Under the pieces are notes generated by a model that saw nothing but the letters and a program-made list of their open reading frames with translations, ran no database searches and was not told where the DNA came from. Below are positions 45,911 through 58,825 of a stretch of 64,000 nucleotides of DNA, piece by piece. Origin of the DNA: Hyposmocoma kahamanoa (lineage: Eukaryota > Arthropoda > Insecta > Lepidoptera > Cosmopterigidae); the NCBI RefSeq assembly GCF_003589595.1, contig NW_020656077.1:6094328-6158327 (forward strand), in the 5' to 3' direction. Both the position numbers and the translations under genes were made by a program. How positions within the stretch are numbered: position 1 is the stretch's first letter; each line of letters starts with the position of its first letter.

Positions 45911-46709
45911 CATTGAAAACTAAAGTGTTTAGTAGCGTAGTAGTTTAGTTAGTAGTTTTGTAACTTTGTATTAAAAATTATAACAAACTAGTGAAGTAAT
46001 TTCACAAAAAGTCATTTAATATCAATTCAATACAAATTCAATGGTATTATAACAGTAATATCATACGATTGTAACTTTTGTTGCGGTCATAGATTCCCCA
46101 CTAGTCGAGGAGTAACATGATATATTGATAATGGGTGTATTGGTGCATCAAAATAACATGCAAATGTAATATACATGGGCAGTCGTTAGGCAGTGGAGAA
46201 ACTGTTGCACAACTATTACGTCGTTGTTGTGTACCGATACACATCAGACTAGATAGATACGCATGCGTTCCGAAGACAATAGATCGTTTATTTTATAGCA
46301 TACTTCGTGGGAAATATGTTGCGATTAGGCTATAAAAATATTGACTAATCTTAGGCACCTGTCTGATTTATAGTTTCTCATATTACTCATGATTTTCACT
46401 TCAATCGTTATCTGGTGTGTTGAATGCTAATGGGTCACCAACAGATGGCGTTTCACGATTTTGTAGTCCCAGCGATTTGTGGTACATCAACTATATATTA
46501 TTATTTTAACGCCAAATCATATTTTTTTTATTTTTTAAGTTTTTATTATTATTGAATATCAAGAAGTCTACCCGTAGCGTCATCTGTGAGAAATGTATTT
46601 CTTCACTTATCCAAGTACCTTTGCAGCTGATAAGAGATGTCGACAAAAACGTCGTTAAAAACCAAAACATAATGCTGCAACAAGCACTTAGAAGAATTCG
46701 TTGGGTCCG

Positions 46710-46845
46710 CTAGTTCCGTGGCTTAGTAGGCATAGCGTCTGGTACGGTTTACTGGAAGACGTTGGTTCGAATTCAGCTGGATCGAAGGAATTTTTTGTAA
46801 GTGTTCGATCTTCGTAATCATAAAATTTTAATCGGCCGGATATTT
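46710..46845 (+). repeat. SINE family D, copy 3
   Basis: tRNA-like head TTCCGTGGCTTAGTAGGCAT, B-box TTGGTTCGAATTCAGCTGGA, body TCGAAGGAATTTTTTGTAAG and the end GTTCGATCTTCGTAATCATA. Confidence 0.75.
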
Positions 46846-47066
46846 GATGTGGGCTGGTATATTAGGTTCAATCTATGGTGCAGGGTGTGCGGCGCACCCG
46901 GGCGCAGGGTCACAGGGAGCTTGCTTAGCTCGCTGTACAAGTAAAATAAATGCACCATTAACACCCGAATTTCCGATCACCGGAACTCGCACCGCGCTCG
47001 TCGTTGTCTCCATATATATAATACACAAATTCATTCATTGTCCATATTATAAGACCCACAACCGCT

Positions 47067-47445
47067 TTCAAAGTCAAAATCAAAGATCATTTATTCCATA
47101 GGTAAAATAAATGTACACTTGAAAACGTCATATTTAAGCTACTGATCGTTCACTACGCTGACCTCTCTGAGAAGAACGAGCAAGAAACTCTAGGAATTGC
47201 TCTTTTCAAAATAAACTTAAATGCTATTGAATACACTTTGAATCAAATTGGTGTGGATTCTGGAGCAGTGTCGTCTTCCATACATCTTTATCTAACACGT
47301 AGTCTTCAATTTTGTAATATGACTTTTCGATCAAAATATTTTTAATATAGTTTTTAAACATAGGAAATGATAAACTTAATCTATGCTCCGGAATCTTATT
47401 GTAAAAACGTATACAGTTCCCATAAAAGAGTTGTTTACCTTGTTA
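47067..47445 (-). mobile_element. 5'-truncated CR1-type LINE, 3' end
   Basis: The minus strand carries an open C-terminal ORF2 piece and a 3' UTR ending in ATGATCTTTGATTTTGACTT, a common tail of such elements. Confidence 0.75.
47224..47436 (-). pseudogene. LINE ORF2 C-terminal fragment, frame still open
   Basis: Seventy codons read KQLFYGNCIRFYNKIPEHRL, FPMFKNYIKNILIEKSYYKI and EDYVLDKDVW before a TAG. The Y/F-N-K-(I/L)-P and KSYYxIEDY motifs are typical of the last part of CR1-like insect reverse transcriptases. No internal stops, so the insertion is relatively young or by chance intact. Confidence 0.75.
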
Positions 47446-47447
47446 AG

Positions 47448-47673
47448 CAAAATCGTTCCGGTTTTAAAGGGTAATAATATACTAGTGACACTAAAGGCAC
47501 ATGAGACTTGTCAACTTTTCGTCCGAGTGTAGACCAGTAAGACTGCAATGGCAGTGCCCGTCAGACCTTGTCGAGTTAAAGCTCTGAGTCGCACTGCAAC
47601 TGCTATGGGAAGGCGTGTCGCTTAATGCCAGGCGCACCACTTGTTCGTCCTATCACTTGATATAATAAAAAAA
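47448..47673 (+). repeat. family A retroposon, 5'-truncated, copy 11
   Basis: Begins in the GTTCCGGTTTTAAAGGGTAA segment and runs to CACTTGATATAATAAAAAAA. It directly follows the truncated LINE. Confidence 0.82.
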
Positions 47674-48231
47674 ATGTACTGCAAAGAAACGCTATATGAC
47701 CTACACGCTGAAAACAGTGTTACGAATGGTGGGAAACGTAGCTTCTGTATATGTTTAGTCAATACTTTCATCGCCAACGCTCCATTTTCGAGGCATTCCG
47801 CTGTCGTCCGCTAAGTTCCAAGTAAACAAACCACAATTCGAATAGCAGTATACCGCGTGCCATACTTGCCACTTGTTTAATGAGGCTTAACCGGCCAGTT
47901 TAAAAAAACAGACAGTCTGCTTAAATTAAGAGACTCGGCGGTCATTTGAATTCGGCGTCGTTATGCCTTCAGCGCCTTCGACTCCAAGCTTAGTGTAATC
48001 TTATAAAGCGTGAGGCGCCGTCACCGTTGGACGCCTACGCTTACATAATAGAATGTTAAAATTAAAAAGTTTAAATTCTTATTATTGTGCTAGTAAATTA
48101 AACATGTTTATATTAAAATAAATGGACAATCTTGCCTGGTACCATGCTAGTGAATATGTGATTTCGGTGATGAATATTTTGTGAAAAGTTTTAACAAAAT
48201 TTGGAGTTAAGGACTGTTGAATAATTGCACG

Positions 48232-48267
48232 ATGAAACTCGATAACTTTGGATTTGAAAAGCTGCAG
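48232..48267 (+). CDS. candidate short alternative first coding exon of pyd (12 codons)
   Basis: An ATG at 48232 opens twelve codons (MKLDNFGFEKLQ) that end at CAG|gtaata in phase 0. It lies 11.5 kb upstream of the PDZ1 exon, on the same strand, with no recognised gene between. Such a short exon would give a pyd form with almost no sequence ahead of PDZ1. Twelve codons ending at a donor can occur by chance, so confidence is modest. The upstream 100 bases contain stops in all frames, so this could only be a first coding exon. Confidence 0.38.
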
Positions 48268-49041
48268 GTAATAGTTTTAATAAAACACTTATAAGGAGGC
48301 AGTGTAGCCTGGAAAAGAGCTGTAATTATGGGAAATCGTGATTAGAGATAGGAAATTATTCTGTAGAGAGCACACCGCGTGACAGAATTGGCTCACACGG
48401 CAATATTGAGCAAGCTCTGTCAGTAGAGTAATGGTCAACCATGTCTGTTCAGCTAACTTTTGAATACCTGACACAGCCTCTCAGGATTGCAAGATAAAGA
48501 AAATTCTTTCTCGTGTCTATCTCGTACCTACGAGTTAATTAAATAGTATAACTGCAAGGAATAAAAAAACCAAAAAAAATCATCATAGTTCGTAAAACAT
48601 AACTTTTTATTAAACTTATTGTACGAATGCTTTACTCATTTATCCCGAAAGGCTTGCATACGATGTTGAGATATTGTATCACCTGTTTTTTTTTTGTAGT
48701 CTATCCTTTCTTTTTGGATATTTTTTTTGGTGGAGTGGTTGAAGATTCACAGTCGCTACTCATTATATAAATTAACTGTTAAATTATGTTCAAATACTGA
48801 CCTCTGAAAATATATGCAAAACTAAAAACCGGTTGAAACATTCATTGGTGCAATAAGGACAGCATGCTTCTTTTTTATTTTTTTGGTTTGGATACAATGT
48901 TACAGTTACAATCAGTATTGTGAAAATCTCGTACAAATGCGTACAGAGAACGCCTAATCTTGTAAACGTACGAGTACTCTGGCACAACTTATCATCGCTA
49001 TTAATTTGAACAGCAACGTATTATAGCAGCTAACTTAGCTT
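48268..49041 (+). other. presumed pyd intron, no recognised feature
   Basis: Follows the donor of the 12-codon candidate start exon. Open frames here are short and without character. Confidence 0.45.
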
Positions 49042-49217
49042 AGGGTCGTATTCCAGAACTCTACTCAATACTCAAGTCAGGACTTGAGTATTGCAGTGAG
49101 CACTGAAATCATACTCAAGTCCTTGCTATTAGAGTCGTATTTCCAGTGCTTGAAATCATACTCAAGTCTGCTGAAATCCTGACTTGAGCATTGAGTAGAG
49201 CTCTGGAATACGACTCT
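49042..49217. mobile_element. fold-back MITE with 41-bp arms
   Basis: Left arm 49042-49082 (AGGGTCGTATTCCAGAACTC, TACTCAATACTCAAGTCAGGA) and right arm 49177-49217 are reverse complements with three mismatches. A third partial copy of the arm (GAGTCGTATTTCCAGTGCTT) lies inside. Noncoding; no clear target duplication. Confidence 0.75.
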
Positions 49218-49693
49218 CAGACTCTTCGCATCATGTGTACATGTTTCATACAATTACAATAACCCTCGGTATACTAGCACTGCTTCACACTAGTTGTGAA
49301 GAGTTTAATGAGATCATTATCCCAAACAACATTATTGTTTACGTAACAACGCATCTTGTGTTAATGGCAATTAAGAATACGTAATATGCTGAATTATTTA
49401 TATAGAAAATAGGAGAAAGTAAATAACAACATGTAAGACGAGGTTGTGGAATGCAGCGCTCCAATTCTAGTGAGTAATTCATGGCACTTGTTCCCCTTCA
49501 ATGAAAGCGTGCTATACAACTTTGGACTTGGTATGTTGTTACTTTGTTAGTTATCTTAATTAACGTAAATATAAATAGAACTTCTCGATTCGTAAACTCT
49601 ATGTTCCTATTCTTATGTAATAGCAACGATCTGATTTAAAAAAAATATTTAAAAAACTTCATTAAAAACCAAAGTTTATAACAATTTCTTTGT

Positions 49694-49880
49694 TAATAAT
49701 AACGCACACACTGAACATGGTCCCGCACTGGGGTGTCGCGGGTGCCATGGACCGCGACAACCGCAAATTACACCCAAACAAATGTAGGCCATATAAATAT
49801 TTCTCCCGGCCCGGGAATCGAACCTGGGACCTCTGCGTGGCAGTCCGGCATGGTAACCTTTCGGTCACGGAGGCAGTTTG
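49694..49880 (-). repeat. SINE family C, copy 2
   Basis: Minus strand: tRNA-like head with GGTTACCATGCCGGACTGCC, B-box GTTCGATTCCCGGGCCGGGA, then ATATTTATATGGCCTACATT and the GTGTGTGCGTTATTATT end. Confidence 0.8.
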
Positions 49881-52344
49881 AAGTCTCTTATTCGTCAGGG
49901 TACATTAAGACTACTTAGCCTTAATGTAGTTTCTGAACTTTCAGATGATAAAAATTTAACGCGCGTTTTCAAATCGCTCGTCTGGATATCCTTGTATTTT
50001 ACATATACGTTCTTATGTACATAATTAACGTGTGGTACCACCACGTTCAGCGGAAATATTTCAAAATGTTCGTCACTGCTGGCAAAAGCACGTCACCGCG
50101 CGGTTAGAATTATAGGCACTGACTGTTCAGATGATCGAGCGTTTTGTTGCGATAGGACCATTGGGTTAGACCATATTATTATGTGCCCGAACTTATTGGC
50201 TCACGGCCCACTTAGGGAAGATAAATAATTGTAAGTTAATTATAGGATGTTTAAAAACTAACATCAAGTAGTAGACGTGTTTTGTTTGTTCCGTTTGGAG
50301 TAGTTTAGAGTGTCTCAAATTCAGAATTGTTTAGCATTTAGTTTCTAGGTAAATATCTGCTGCATGTAACAAACTGTGACAAGCACCTTAATTTTTTCAA
50401 ATTCTGTTTACAAGCTGTAGTTACAACTGAAAAAACAATGTAACAACCCTACCCTCCGAGCGAAGTATAGGCATTAACGAACAATCGGGAGTTGCTTTAT
50501 TTGCTGTTATTATTCTGTGCTAGTACAATGAAACTATATCAGTCACATTGTCTAGCCTAATTGCTAAATACTGATTTTCTAGTTTATATTACTCATATAA
50601 AGCAGTCCCAAGGAAAGAAACACTTACATTATATAATAGTGGTAAGATAAATAATCGTCAAAAATAGTACTAGAAAAACAGTTTTAAAAGAAAAAAAAGA
50701 AATTAAAAAATATAATATCTAAACGGAACGTAGCATGTCGTGTTCTTAAAATGCAAAAACGAAACTATAAGGGCCAGCGCAAACTGGCAAACGGCATGGG
50801 AGAGGACATTAAACTTATCAATGTATATTTTATGCTATGGCAATTACAATAAGGCATACATTCCGACGCTCTGAGACGCGGAAACAAATGCGCTTCGATA
50901 CTCCGAGATCGGTCCCAGACCATTGAAGTTTATAAGTACCTCATTGCAATTGAAAATTGAAAAACGTAAACAATATGTTCATTAACTATATATTCTCGGT
51001 TAAACTTTGCAACTTTTAGTAATATTTGTTTCAATGGTTACACTTTTTGCTAATCTAAGCACACTCACACGCCAATACTGTCCATGCAGCACTTGTTGGT
51101 GTGCCCCTCCTGCCCAAACACTTTGAAGGTATCAATGCAGCCACCGATAGCGCAATCAAAATGGCAACTTACTAAGCACTCAAAGAAAGTCAATTAAGCG
51201 TTAAAATAATAGAAGCACTGACATGATAAGAAAGAGAATAGCTAGTTTGGTGTAGGTTAACTTGATAGGGTATAAAATGGTTCACATACTTGCATAAACA
51301 AAAAGGTGCGTAGGCGTTAGGTTTATAGATCAATGTGCAACCCGTCAAATAAACCTATCCACTAGCGATATAACACTTGGTCACTCACAGTTTTAATCAA
51401 TTAGTAACATTTTATAATATAGGAAAAAAATATCAGAGTAATGGATTATTCATTTGGAGCCATCGACAACCGAGCCTCTTGAGTAGTAGTTTGTGTAAGA
51501 GCGATGCCATAGAAGCGCTGCCGGGTGCGTGCAGTCGCAACGCTTTGATTTCAACGCACCGAGTGCCGCGCTAACTTTAACAAACCCTTGAAAATCATGG
51601 AAAACTGGCGTATTTTGCTACTTTGGAGTACTAACATTATTTTCCCATCCATGGTGGCGTTTTATATCATCGTTATTTGATTTTAATGAATTTTCCATTT
51701 TTTGTTTATTGTAATCATTGACTTATAATTATATGGACGTCGGGTCCGCGCTAAAAAGTGTCCGAACTTATAGGGCGTTAAAATCGTATACAGAGCGTCA
51801 TTCACGCTTTAGTCGTCGTTTGTTCGACTGACAGTGAACCAAGCAAAATTAGACAATACTGCGATGACATTACAATTTAAATTCAACGTTTTAGCTTTTT
51901 CGTATTCCTTTACAGGTCACTACGTTTAAATAGGTTGACTTGGGACATTTTTTTCGTGGTTTTTGTATTAGACCCGTCGTCCATTTATTTGTAAGTCAAT
52001 GATTGTAACAGGTTTTTTGATACCAACTGAAGTATTCCTTATACAGCTGCAATATGATCGACTTTTTTTTTAAGAACAATTATAGGCGTTAATTGTCAGT
52101 TATACCCGCGAGACGGCAGTACATTGAAAGAAATTTCATTGAAAACGCGTCGTAACTTACAATAATAAGTATTAAACTTTAACGATAGGCCAATCTCGCA
52201 GATGCACACATGGGTAACAGACGCGCTGCTAATTTTGTATGGAGTTTCACTACTTATCTTATTATACTATGGTACTATAATTTATTATGGAGTAACTTAT
52301 TTTATTGCTAGCGCTTTGAAAGTACGTGTCCTTAAAATTATGCC
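49881..52344. other. presumed pyd intron, no supported gene
   Basis: No repeat family or exon recognised. A GC-rich patch at 51460-51580 lacks splice or start support. Confidence 0.45.
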
Positions 52345-52475
52345 AATAGGGCTAGCACGAAAGGGCGCGACTTGCGCGAGAGCGAGATAAATCGTGAGAT
52401 AATACTATTCTCGCATAGAGATTTCACTCTTTATGTCGTTTTCGCACAAGTCGCGTTGTATTGTGCTTGACCTAC
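52345..52475. mobile_element. palindromic MITE, copy 2
   Basis: Arms ATAGGGCTAGCACG, AGGGCGCGACTTGCGCGAGA and, from the right in reverse complement, GTAGGTCAAGCACAATACAA then CGCGACTTGTGCGAAAACGA; centre TTCTCGCATAGAGAT. Related to 18611-18730. Confidence 0.72.
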
Positions 52476-53187
52476 AAGAAAGGCCCATGGACCTCATAAA
52501 CGTAAAAACTGAAATTTCTATCTCCACAATTCAAAATATATGAATGTGCATGAGTGTAACTAATTAAACCGTGTGGATTTAGTAATGAATGAAACATACA
52601 TCTATTATAGATGAGTAAATTGACGATCACCTTTCACAGCGCTAGCCTTCATAGAGACAAGTTTTATTTAGGTAATTGCTGGTGGTAATTGCGTGAAATG
52701 TTTTCAAATTCTTACACAAATCTCTTCAAAATTTAGTGCATTTTTTTTTCAAAAATTCAACTATTTGTGCTAATGACCATTAACCTTGTTTTAATCTAGT
52801 CAGATTTACAAAAGGGCTAATTCTGTTGGGAATCGTTCTCCGAATCACAATTACTTCTTTGTAAATTTCCTGAGCTACAACTTCGATATAAACTTTGTAT
52901 CAAAACGAGACCCTGTACGCAACTCCGCCCTGCAGGCATTTGATATGCGTCTATATACCTTTATTATACACGTTTGTCCACCCACATTTAATTGCTAAAT
53001 GATACGAACCAAATGCAAACTGTTATTTGTAGAGTATAGAGTTTCATTAATACTTGACTCATCACTTGATAAACAGGACTTAGTCACATTTTAGTTTGTT
53101 CAGCTGATTGTATTACAACAAAGATGCTTTTATTGGTTATTAAGATAGTATTAAATACCATATGAACACACTGTTGTGAAATGAATA

Positions 53188-53425
53188 GGAGCAGTAGAGG
53201 TCCTTGTGAGTGAGTTATTCCAGAGAAGAACTGCCATCTTACCTATTTCTACCGCCAAGCAGTAATGTGGGCATTACTGCGTTCCGGTGAAATAACAACC
53301 ATGGGATTTGTCAACTTATGTCTCACCGTGACGGGCGCAGTAAAGCTCTGAGTGGCACTGCAACTGTTATGGATAGGAGTGTCGCTTACCACCAGGCTTG
53401 TTTGTCACGTCACTTAGTATTATTA
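53188..53425 (+). repeat. family A retroposon, internally deleted, copy 12
   Basis: AGCAGTAGAGGTCCTTGTGA start and CACTTAGTATTATTAAGAAA end; about 60 bp are lost in the middle. Confidence 0.82.
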
Positions 53426-53599
53426 AGAAATGGCTACGATACCCATTGCAGGTTGTCTACCGTATAATTAGCAGTGCAAGTATGGCCTTTTCATGTCACA
53501 CGTTCAAAACAATGTCGTCATTAAACAAAAATCTCGCTTCATTCAAAATTAAACATCACTTTTTCGCTTAATGACTGTGTTGGCTTCAATGTGCAATGT

Positions 53600-54085
53600 G
53601 ATCATTCATCATTATCATCTTATTGAAGAGCCAAGCACATTCTCTTCCACTTCTCGCGGTTCATAGCCAGCTTCTTTGCCTCATAAAGATGCTCACTTCG
53701 ACATTCTTCTTTATTTTGTTCACTAGATGCTGTTCTTGATCTTCTTCTCTTTCCATTTCCTTCTAACTTCCCCTCAATGTAACTCTCAGGAATACATCAT
53801 TGCGTAACATTTATGTATTGGAATTCGTATTCAAACATTTGCCCAAACCTTCTTCCTCTTCTGTCTCTATAGACTTTAAAAGATTTCTCTTTTCCCCCAA
53901 CCCTCTTTGAAACTTCTTCGTTTGATATCTTTTCTATCCATTTATGTTCTCCATTAACCTCCAACGCCACATTTCAAATGACTCTTTCCCTGTATTTCTT
54001 TGTGATTGTCCATGTCTCGCATCCATACTGTGCGATACTCCAGACATAGGTTTTGATGAATATTTTTTTAATCGTATGGGTGATT
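53600..54085 (-). pseudogene. LINE reverse transcriptase C-terminal remnant (RTE/craTA-like)
   Basis: Minus strand near 54070-53998 reads IFIKTYVWSIAQYGCETWTI and TKKYRERV; further down it reads KWIEKISNEEV. YGCETWT is the hallmark C-terminal motif of many animal LINE polyproteins. Several frame breaks follow, so only the trace of the frame is visible. Confidence 0.7.
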
Positions 54086-54269
54086 GAGTGTGGCGTAAAT
54101 GTGATCATAATTTAGTATATATCCTTGTGTCTTTAGATTTAAACATCATTGAGCTGACTTGTAATTAATATAAATATGTGACTGGCTTTTCTATGTAAGT
54201 CTCTTGTACCCTGTCCCTTGTTTCCTTCTGTGTTTAACAATATAGATTTGAAAACTCGTTGTATAGCTG

Positions 54270-54292
54270 AAATATATATATATATATATATG
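54270..54292. repeat. (TA)n microsatellite
   Basis: About ten TA units. Confidence 0.9.
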
Positions 54293-54496
54293 TTTATTTG
54301 CATTTTGCAGTTCATCAAAGCCATCACATGACATAAACATGAATCACGAGGCAATTAAAGCTTTAATTCACAAAAGCTACAGAAATCTGAAGTAACGAAA
54401 AATTGAACAAAATAATTCCTTGGGTCTGATCTTTAAACCTAATATACAAATATCTACAATAAACACATAGACTTTAATAGATTCGTATGCTGACTC

Positions 54497-54612
54497 GCTT
54501 AGTAGCTCAGTTGGTAAAAGAGGTAGCCCCGGTGTGGCAAAAGATGCTGGTTCGAGTTCAGTCCGATCGAAGGAAGTTTGTATGTGTTGTTCGATCTTTG
54601 TGTCAATAATAA
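54497..54612 (+). repeat. SINE family D, copy 4
   Basis: tRNA-like head CGCTTAGTAGCTCAGTTGGT, B-box CTGGTTCGAGTTCAG, TCGAAGGAAGTTTGTATGTG and the end GTTCGATCTTTGTGTCAATA. Confidence 0.78.
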
Positions 54613-54654
54613 CAAAAGATATATGAATATATGAATGTCATGGTTGTAAATACA

Positions 54655-54862
54655 ACATATCGGCAGTCACGGAATGGTGGCCGAGAGGAGCAAAAAGGCC
54701 AGTGCGCTGCCCACCAGCCCGATGGTCTGACGTCATCGTCAGATGTGCGGGATCGTGCTGGATGCGACTGGCGCAGGGTCGAAAATATTGGCGCAATAAA
54801 GAAGAGGCTTATTTATGCCCCGCAGTGGGTTGATCTTGGCTGACCGTGATGATGATAATGAA
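54655..54862 (+). mobile_element. LINE 3' end fragment
   Basis: One frame reads CPPARWSDDVRCAG..WMRLAQGRKYW and NKEEAYLCP, matching the RPxxRWxDD..GxxWMRxAxDRxxW..xEEAY end of RTE/R4-type LINE proteins. It is followed by the typical 3' tail GCCCCGCAGTGGG..TGATGATGATAATG. Small frame breaks are present. Confidence 0.72.
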
Positions 54863-55377
54863 AAACATCATATTGAATAATATAAACATTGCGTATTTTG
54901 CATATTTTATATTCTAGGCTCATAACAGCAAAATGTCGAAGTAATTAAAGAAGACAAATATCTAAATTTTTGTTGAGATATACGAGTATGTACATATTGC
55001 AATGGTGTTGTATCTCAAAATATATAAAATTGAAGATTTTACTATTGCTGAATGTAATTGTGTAATTTACTACTGTTGATTCCGTACACGTCAATTAAAC
55101 CGTAGTTAAAATGATGTAAGAAACAATTGAAAGATACCTATTTAACTCAAAATGAGACAAAATTATTGTGAGCTAGTTCTGGACAAAGTAATCCTTACTC
55201 AAACATGAAATTATTTTTTCCATCCCCAACATATTTGGCAAGTTGGAAATTGTTTACATGTCTGTAATAAACTTGAACCAATACTAATAGGAAATTAATA
55301 ATAGGAAGTGAGTAAGTACCTTATTGGTTTTTCATCGATTCTGAAAAAAAATACACTTTTTGAGTTAATACACTATT

Positions 55378-55597
55378 TATAATAATAATAACGCACACAC
55401 TCATCATGGCCCCGTACTAGGGAAACCCTGTGTCGCGGGTGCCCTGGACACACACATAGATAACCAGAAATTACATCCAAACTCACGAGAGAAATAAATG
55501 TAAGCCATACAAATTTTTCTCCCGGCCCGGGAATCGAACCTGGGACCTCTGCGTGGCAGTCCGACATGGTAACCGTTCGGCCACAGAGGCAGTTACA
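55378..55597 (-). repeat. SINE family C, copy 3, near full length
   Basis: Minus strand: head CTGCCTCTGTGGCCGAACGG, B-box GTTCGATTCCCGGGCCGGGA, body with CATTTATTTCTCTCGTGAGT and GGCACCCGCGACACAGGGTT, end GTGTGTGCGTTATTATTATT. Confidence 0.82.
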
Positions 55598-55674
55598 CAC
55601 ACTATACATGTAATAATACACTATTGTATTAACAGTACGATGTAACACGTACGTACCTGTTTAAATTAAACTAA

Positions 55675-55684
55675 NNNNNNNNNN
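55675..55684. other. assembly gap of 10 N
   Basis: Ten unresolved bases. The real length of the missing piece is unknown. Confidence 1.
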
Positions 55685-58434
55685 AAGTACAATAAACAAG
55701 GAGTGCCAATGTCGAACCGCTCCTGTGTGAGAATCTAGAATATACCAACTCGCCAGAACATAAGGTCACTAGTTAGTTTATGTGTTTCCAATTCAATAAA
55801 CCTAGGCTGTTACGGACTGCATCTGCGAAGTCGATAAATTCAACTGCGTGCAATCGACACCATTTGTTGATGTCGAAATGGAAGCACATAACAAATCAAA
55901 CACACTTTAAACAAATCACTACATAAGTAACTACTCTACATTTTGCACTTTGGATGTAGAGTTAGCCAGTATGCTGTTACTTAGTTCTGGCACGTCGAAT
56001 TTGCCGAGTTGAAGCATCTCACTATTAGTTCAAACGTTACATGTAGCTTGCTATTATATTCAGAACATATTTATGCATCTAATGCTTGCAGTTGAAATCT
56101 CGACTGGACGCGTTCTGTCTGCAGTCTGTTATCAGTGTTATATCCTGGCTAGAACCAATTTTGCACAGACGTTATAGTCGTAAATATTATAAAATTAACA
56201 GAGCGAAACATAATTCCTTCTCGTAATCGCTTGAATAAATGTTTAAGCTTTTTTAAAGTTGTATAGCAGGTCAATTCAATAAAAATAAAACAACGTCATG
56301 AATACGTCTGGCAAAACTGACAATTAAAAGATTTACGCGAACATTACGTCGCGTTGTTTGCATATTGATTTATGAATTGTTTTTATGTAAATGTTGATAT
56401 AATCATGATATATATGTAGTTGACGTAGAAAAATATTGGTTTATGTTATAGTCCATTTGTTTGGTACTTAACTAAATGTAAACAATCTTAGTACATCTTT
56501 TTATTGAAATACTTATTTATTTTTTTATTTTTTACTTAATTATTACTTTACAAATCAATATATATAAAAATAGGTATGCAATTTCAGAAGCTAAGAATTT
56601 GTATTTACAGGTAAGTAAAAATCATTTTATAAATATATATTTCATTAAATAGACATCTCAAGACTGTTTACATTTAGTTAAGTACCTAAACAAGTGGACT
56701 ATAGCACCTTTTCATTAGAACACTAATCAATGGTACCAATGTTATTACATAGATGGCGTTAATGGTACACTGAAACGCGCTATCAGTTTGATATAGACAT
56801 TTTTTATGACAGAATAAGTGCGCATTTGCACACCTAAATAATGTCTATTGGCTATCGCCTTCAAGTTTTGTGTTCAGAGAATATGTCTACAGGCAAGGAA
56901 TTCCATTCCATAGGCGGTTCACCATATCAATTTCCTTAAAGTTGCGAGTTTCCGTTGATGTATTCACTGAAATAAGTTATATCTCATCTTGCATTGTGGG
57001 TGCTCGTGAAGATCTATTTATCATGGTCACGATTTTGAACAACCGATATTTTTTCATGGGCGGCATGTGATGTTGCGAAAGAAACCCTAGACAGTGCCTT
57101 CCTACTATTCTGCAATAAGCCTGTGCTGACTGCGATCATTAACCAACCTACTGAACATGACGGTTTTGTTAAAATGTTATGTCACATTGGCTATAGTATC
57201 AACTTTTCACAAAAAAAAAACTGATATTTTTATCGGAAATGTAACAATTTATTTTATATTTACATTTTCTTTTTTCAAACAAACTAATGTTCAAATTTTC
57301 TTGACATTACAGGTTATTGTAATTCCATTGAGTCCACGTAGATTGCATTATATTTTTATAACATTTGTTATTCGCTAAAATCTAGTTGCAATGGCAGTTA
57401 AGTTTTAATAGACAGTCAGAGGAACGGCATTCATTAATTCAATCATTAGCCTTAGTAAAAGTACATGCATATCTTAATTTTTATCTCATTTAATAAGCAG
57501 TTTAGCTAAATAAATAATTAGCAGATTACCGTCGCCTTACTTTCTGGAACTCGTATCTTAAAACACAAAGTTACTGAAATGTAAAAAAGGGAGTGTAGAT
57601 ATGTATATATATACATCTCAATAACACATGAAGGAAATGTGATGTGAAATCAGCCTGCAATATATATATACACTAGTTTTTACCTATTCTTAAAGTACTG
57701 CTTTCAAATTAACAAACCTTGATAAGAAATGTAAAGTAAATAGATAGTTTTGCCATTTCCTGAATTCTTTCTAAGATACGACTTTGAGAAAGTAAGGCAT
57801 CGTTACGCCATCGAGCAGAATACCAAAATATTGAAATGACAGTTGAATAATAGTTCGATGACTAACTACTGATAGCATTACTCTACATTTTTAGCAGAAT
57901 ACCAAAAATACATAACCCTGCTTTTGGCGCTCTATTGATAAACAATTTAGATGATTTAAAATTAGTAGACTTGGGACCTTGGTCCCATGCTCACGGTTGA
58001 CTTTGATATTTTATCTACAAGTCATACTTAAAATTACTCAAATTACTAACTAACTAAAAACATAGTGGTTTCTGACAACGATTATTTCAAAAGTAACGTA
58101 TTTTCTAAATGTAGTCATTATTCAAGTCATGTTACGGACAGTGATGTGAATTATCGATAATTTTTCGCACTTTGCACATCTCACTAACCCACGACATAAA
58201 TTAATTTAAAAAAACCCCTAGTAAGAACAATTTACGTAGCTTACTCGTGACATTCCTAAGCAAAAACATATAAGTGCGTAATAACGGTACATAACTTCTG
58301 CCCTTATAGGTTTACGCATACACTTATAGGTTTATGCATTTACTTACTGATATATTTAATGATATTTTTGTTGCTACTTGTCAACATAAAGCACTTGTAG
58401 CACACTTCTATCGAGAGTAATCTAATAGACTTAA
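55685..58434. other. presumed pyd intron, no supported gene
   Basis: AT-rich DNA; no exon, repeat family or RNA gene recognised. The frames at 56870-57070 and 57157-57378 are low-complexity. Confidence 0.45.
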
Positions 58435-58483
58435 TAGCAATAGAGCTCCTTGTGCAAGAGTTTATCCAGTGAAGTAGTATACG
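58435..58483 (+). repeat. family A retroposon 5' fragment, copy 13
   Basis: Only TAGCAATAGAGCTCCTTGTG..GAGTTTATCCAGTGAAGTAG remains. Confidence 0.65.
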
Positions 58484-58825
58484 TAACGATATCGCTATGA
58501 ATAGAACTGCGTCAAAAAAATTTTTTCATTCCAAAATTTTGGTCTGGTGCTCCAGACCACTACGCAGGTAGTGCCCGGAGTGAATTCTGGAATTCCTTGG
58601 TTTAAAACCATGTAATTATGTGATACTGTTTTCTGGCACATTAATATTGCTATTACTATTATTTTTAACGGCCTTAAAGATTAATTTTTAATTTTTAAAC
58701 GAGAGATACGGTTTTTCCCAGCAATGTCATCGACAGAGGTCAGGGACTCAGGTTCAAGAACCGGTGAACAATACGTGTCGAAAAACTTATTTATTTATCT
58801 AAGATTATTATTATTGTCTTTTATT

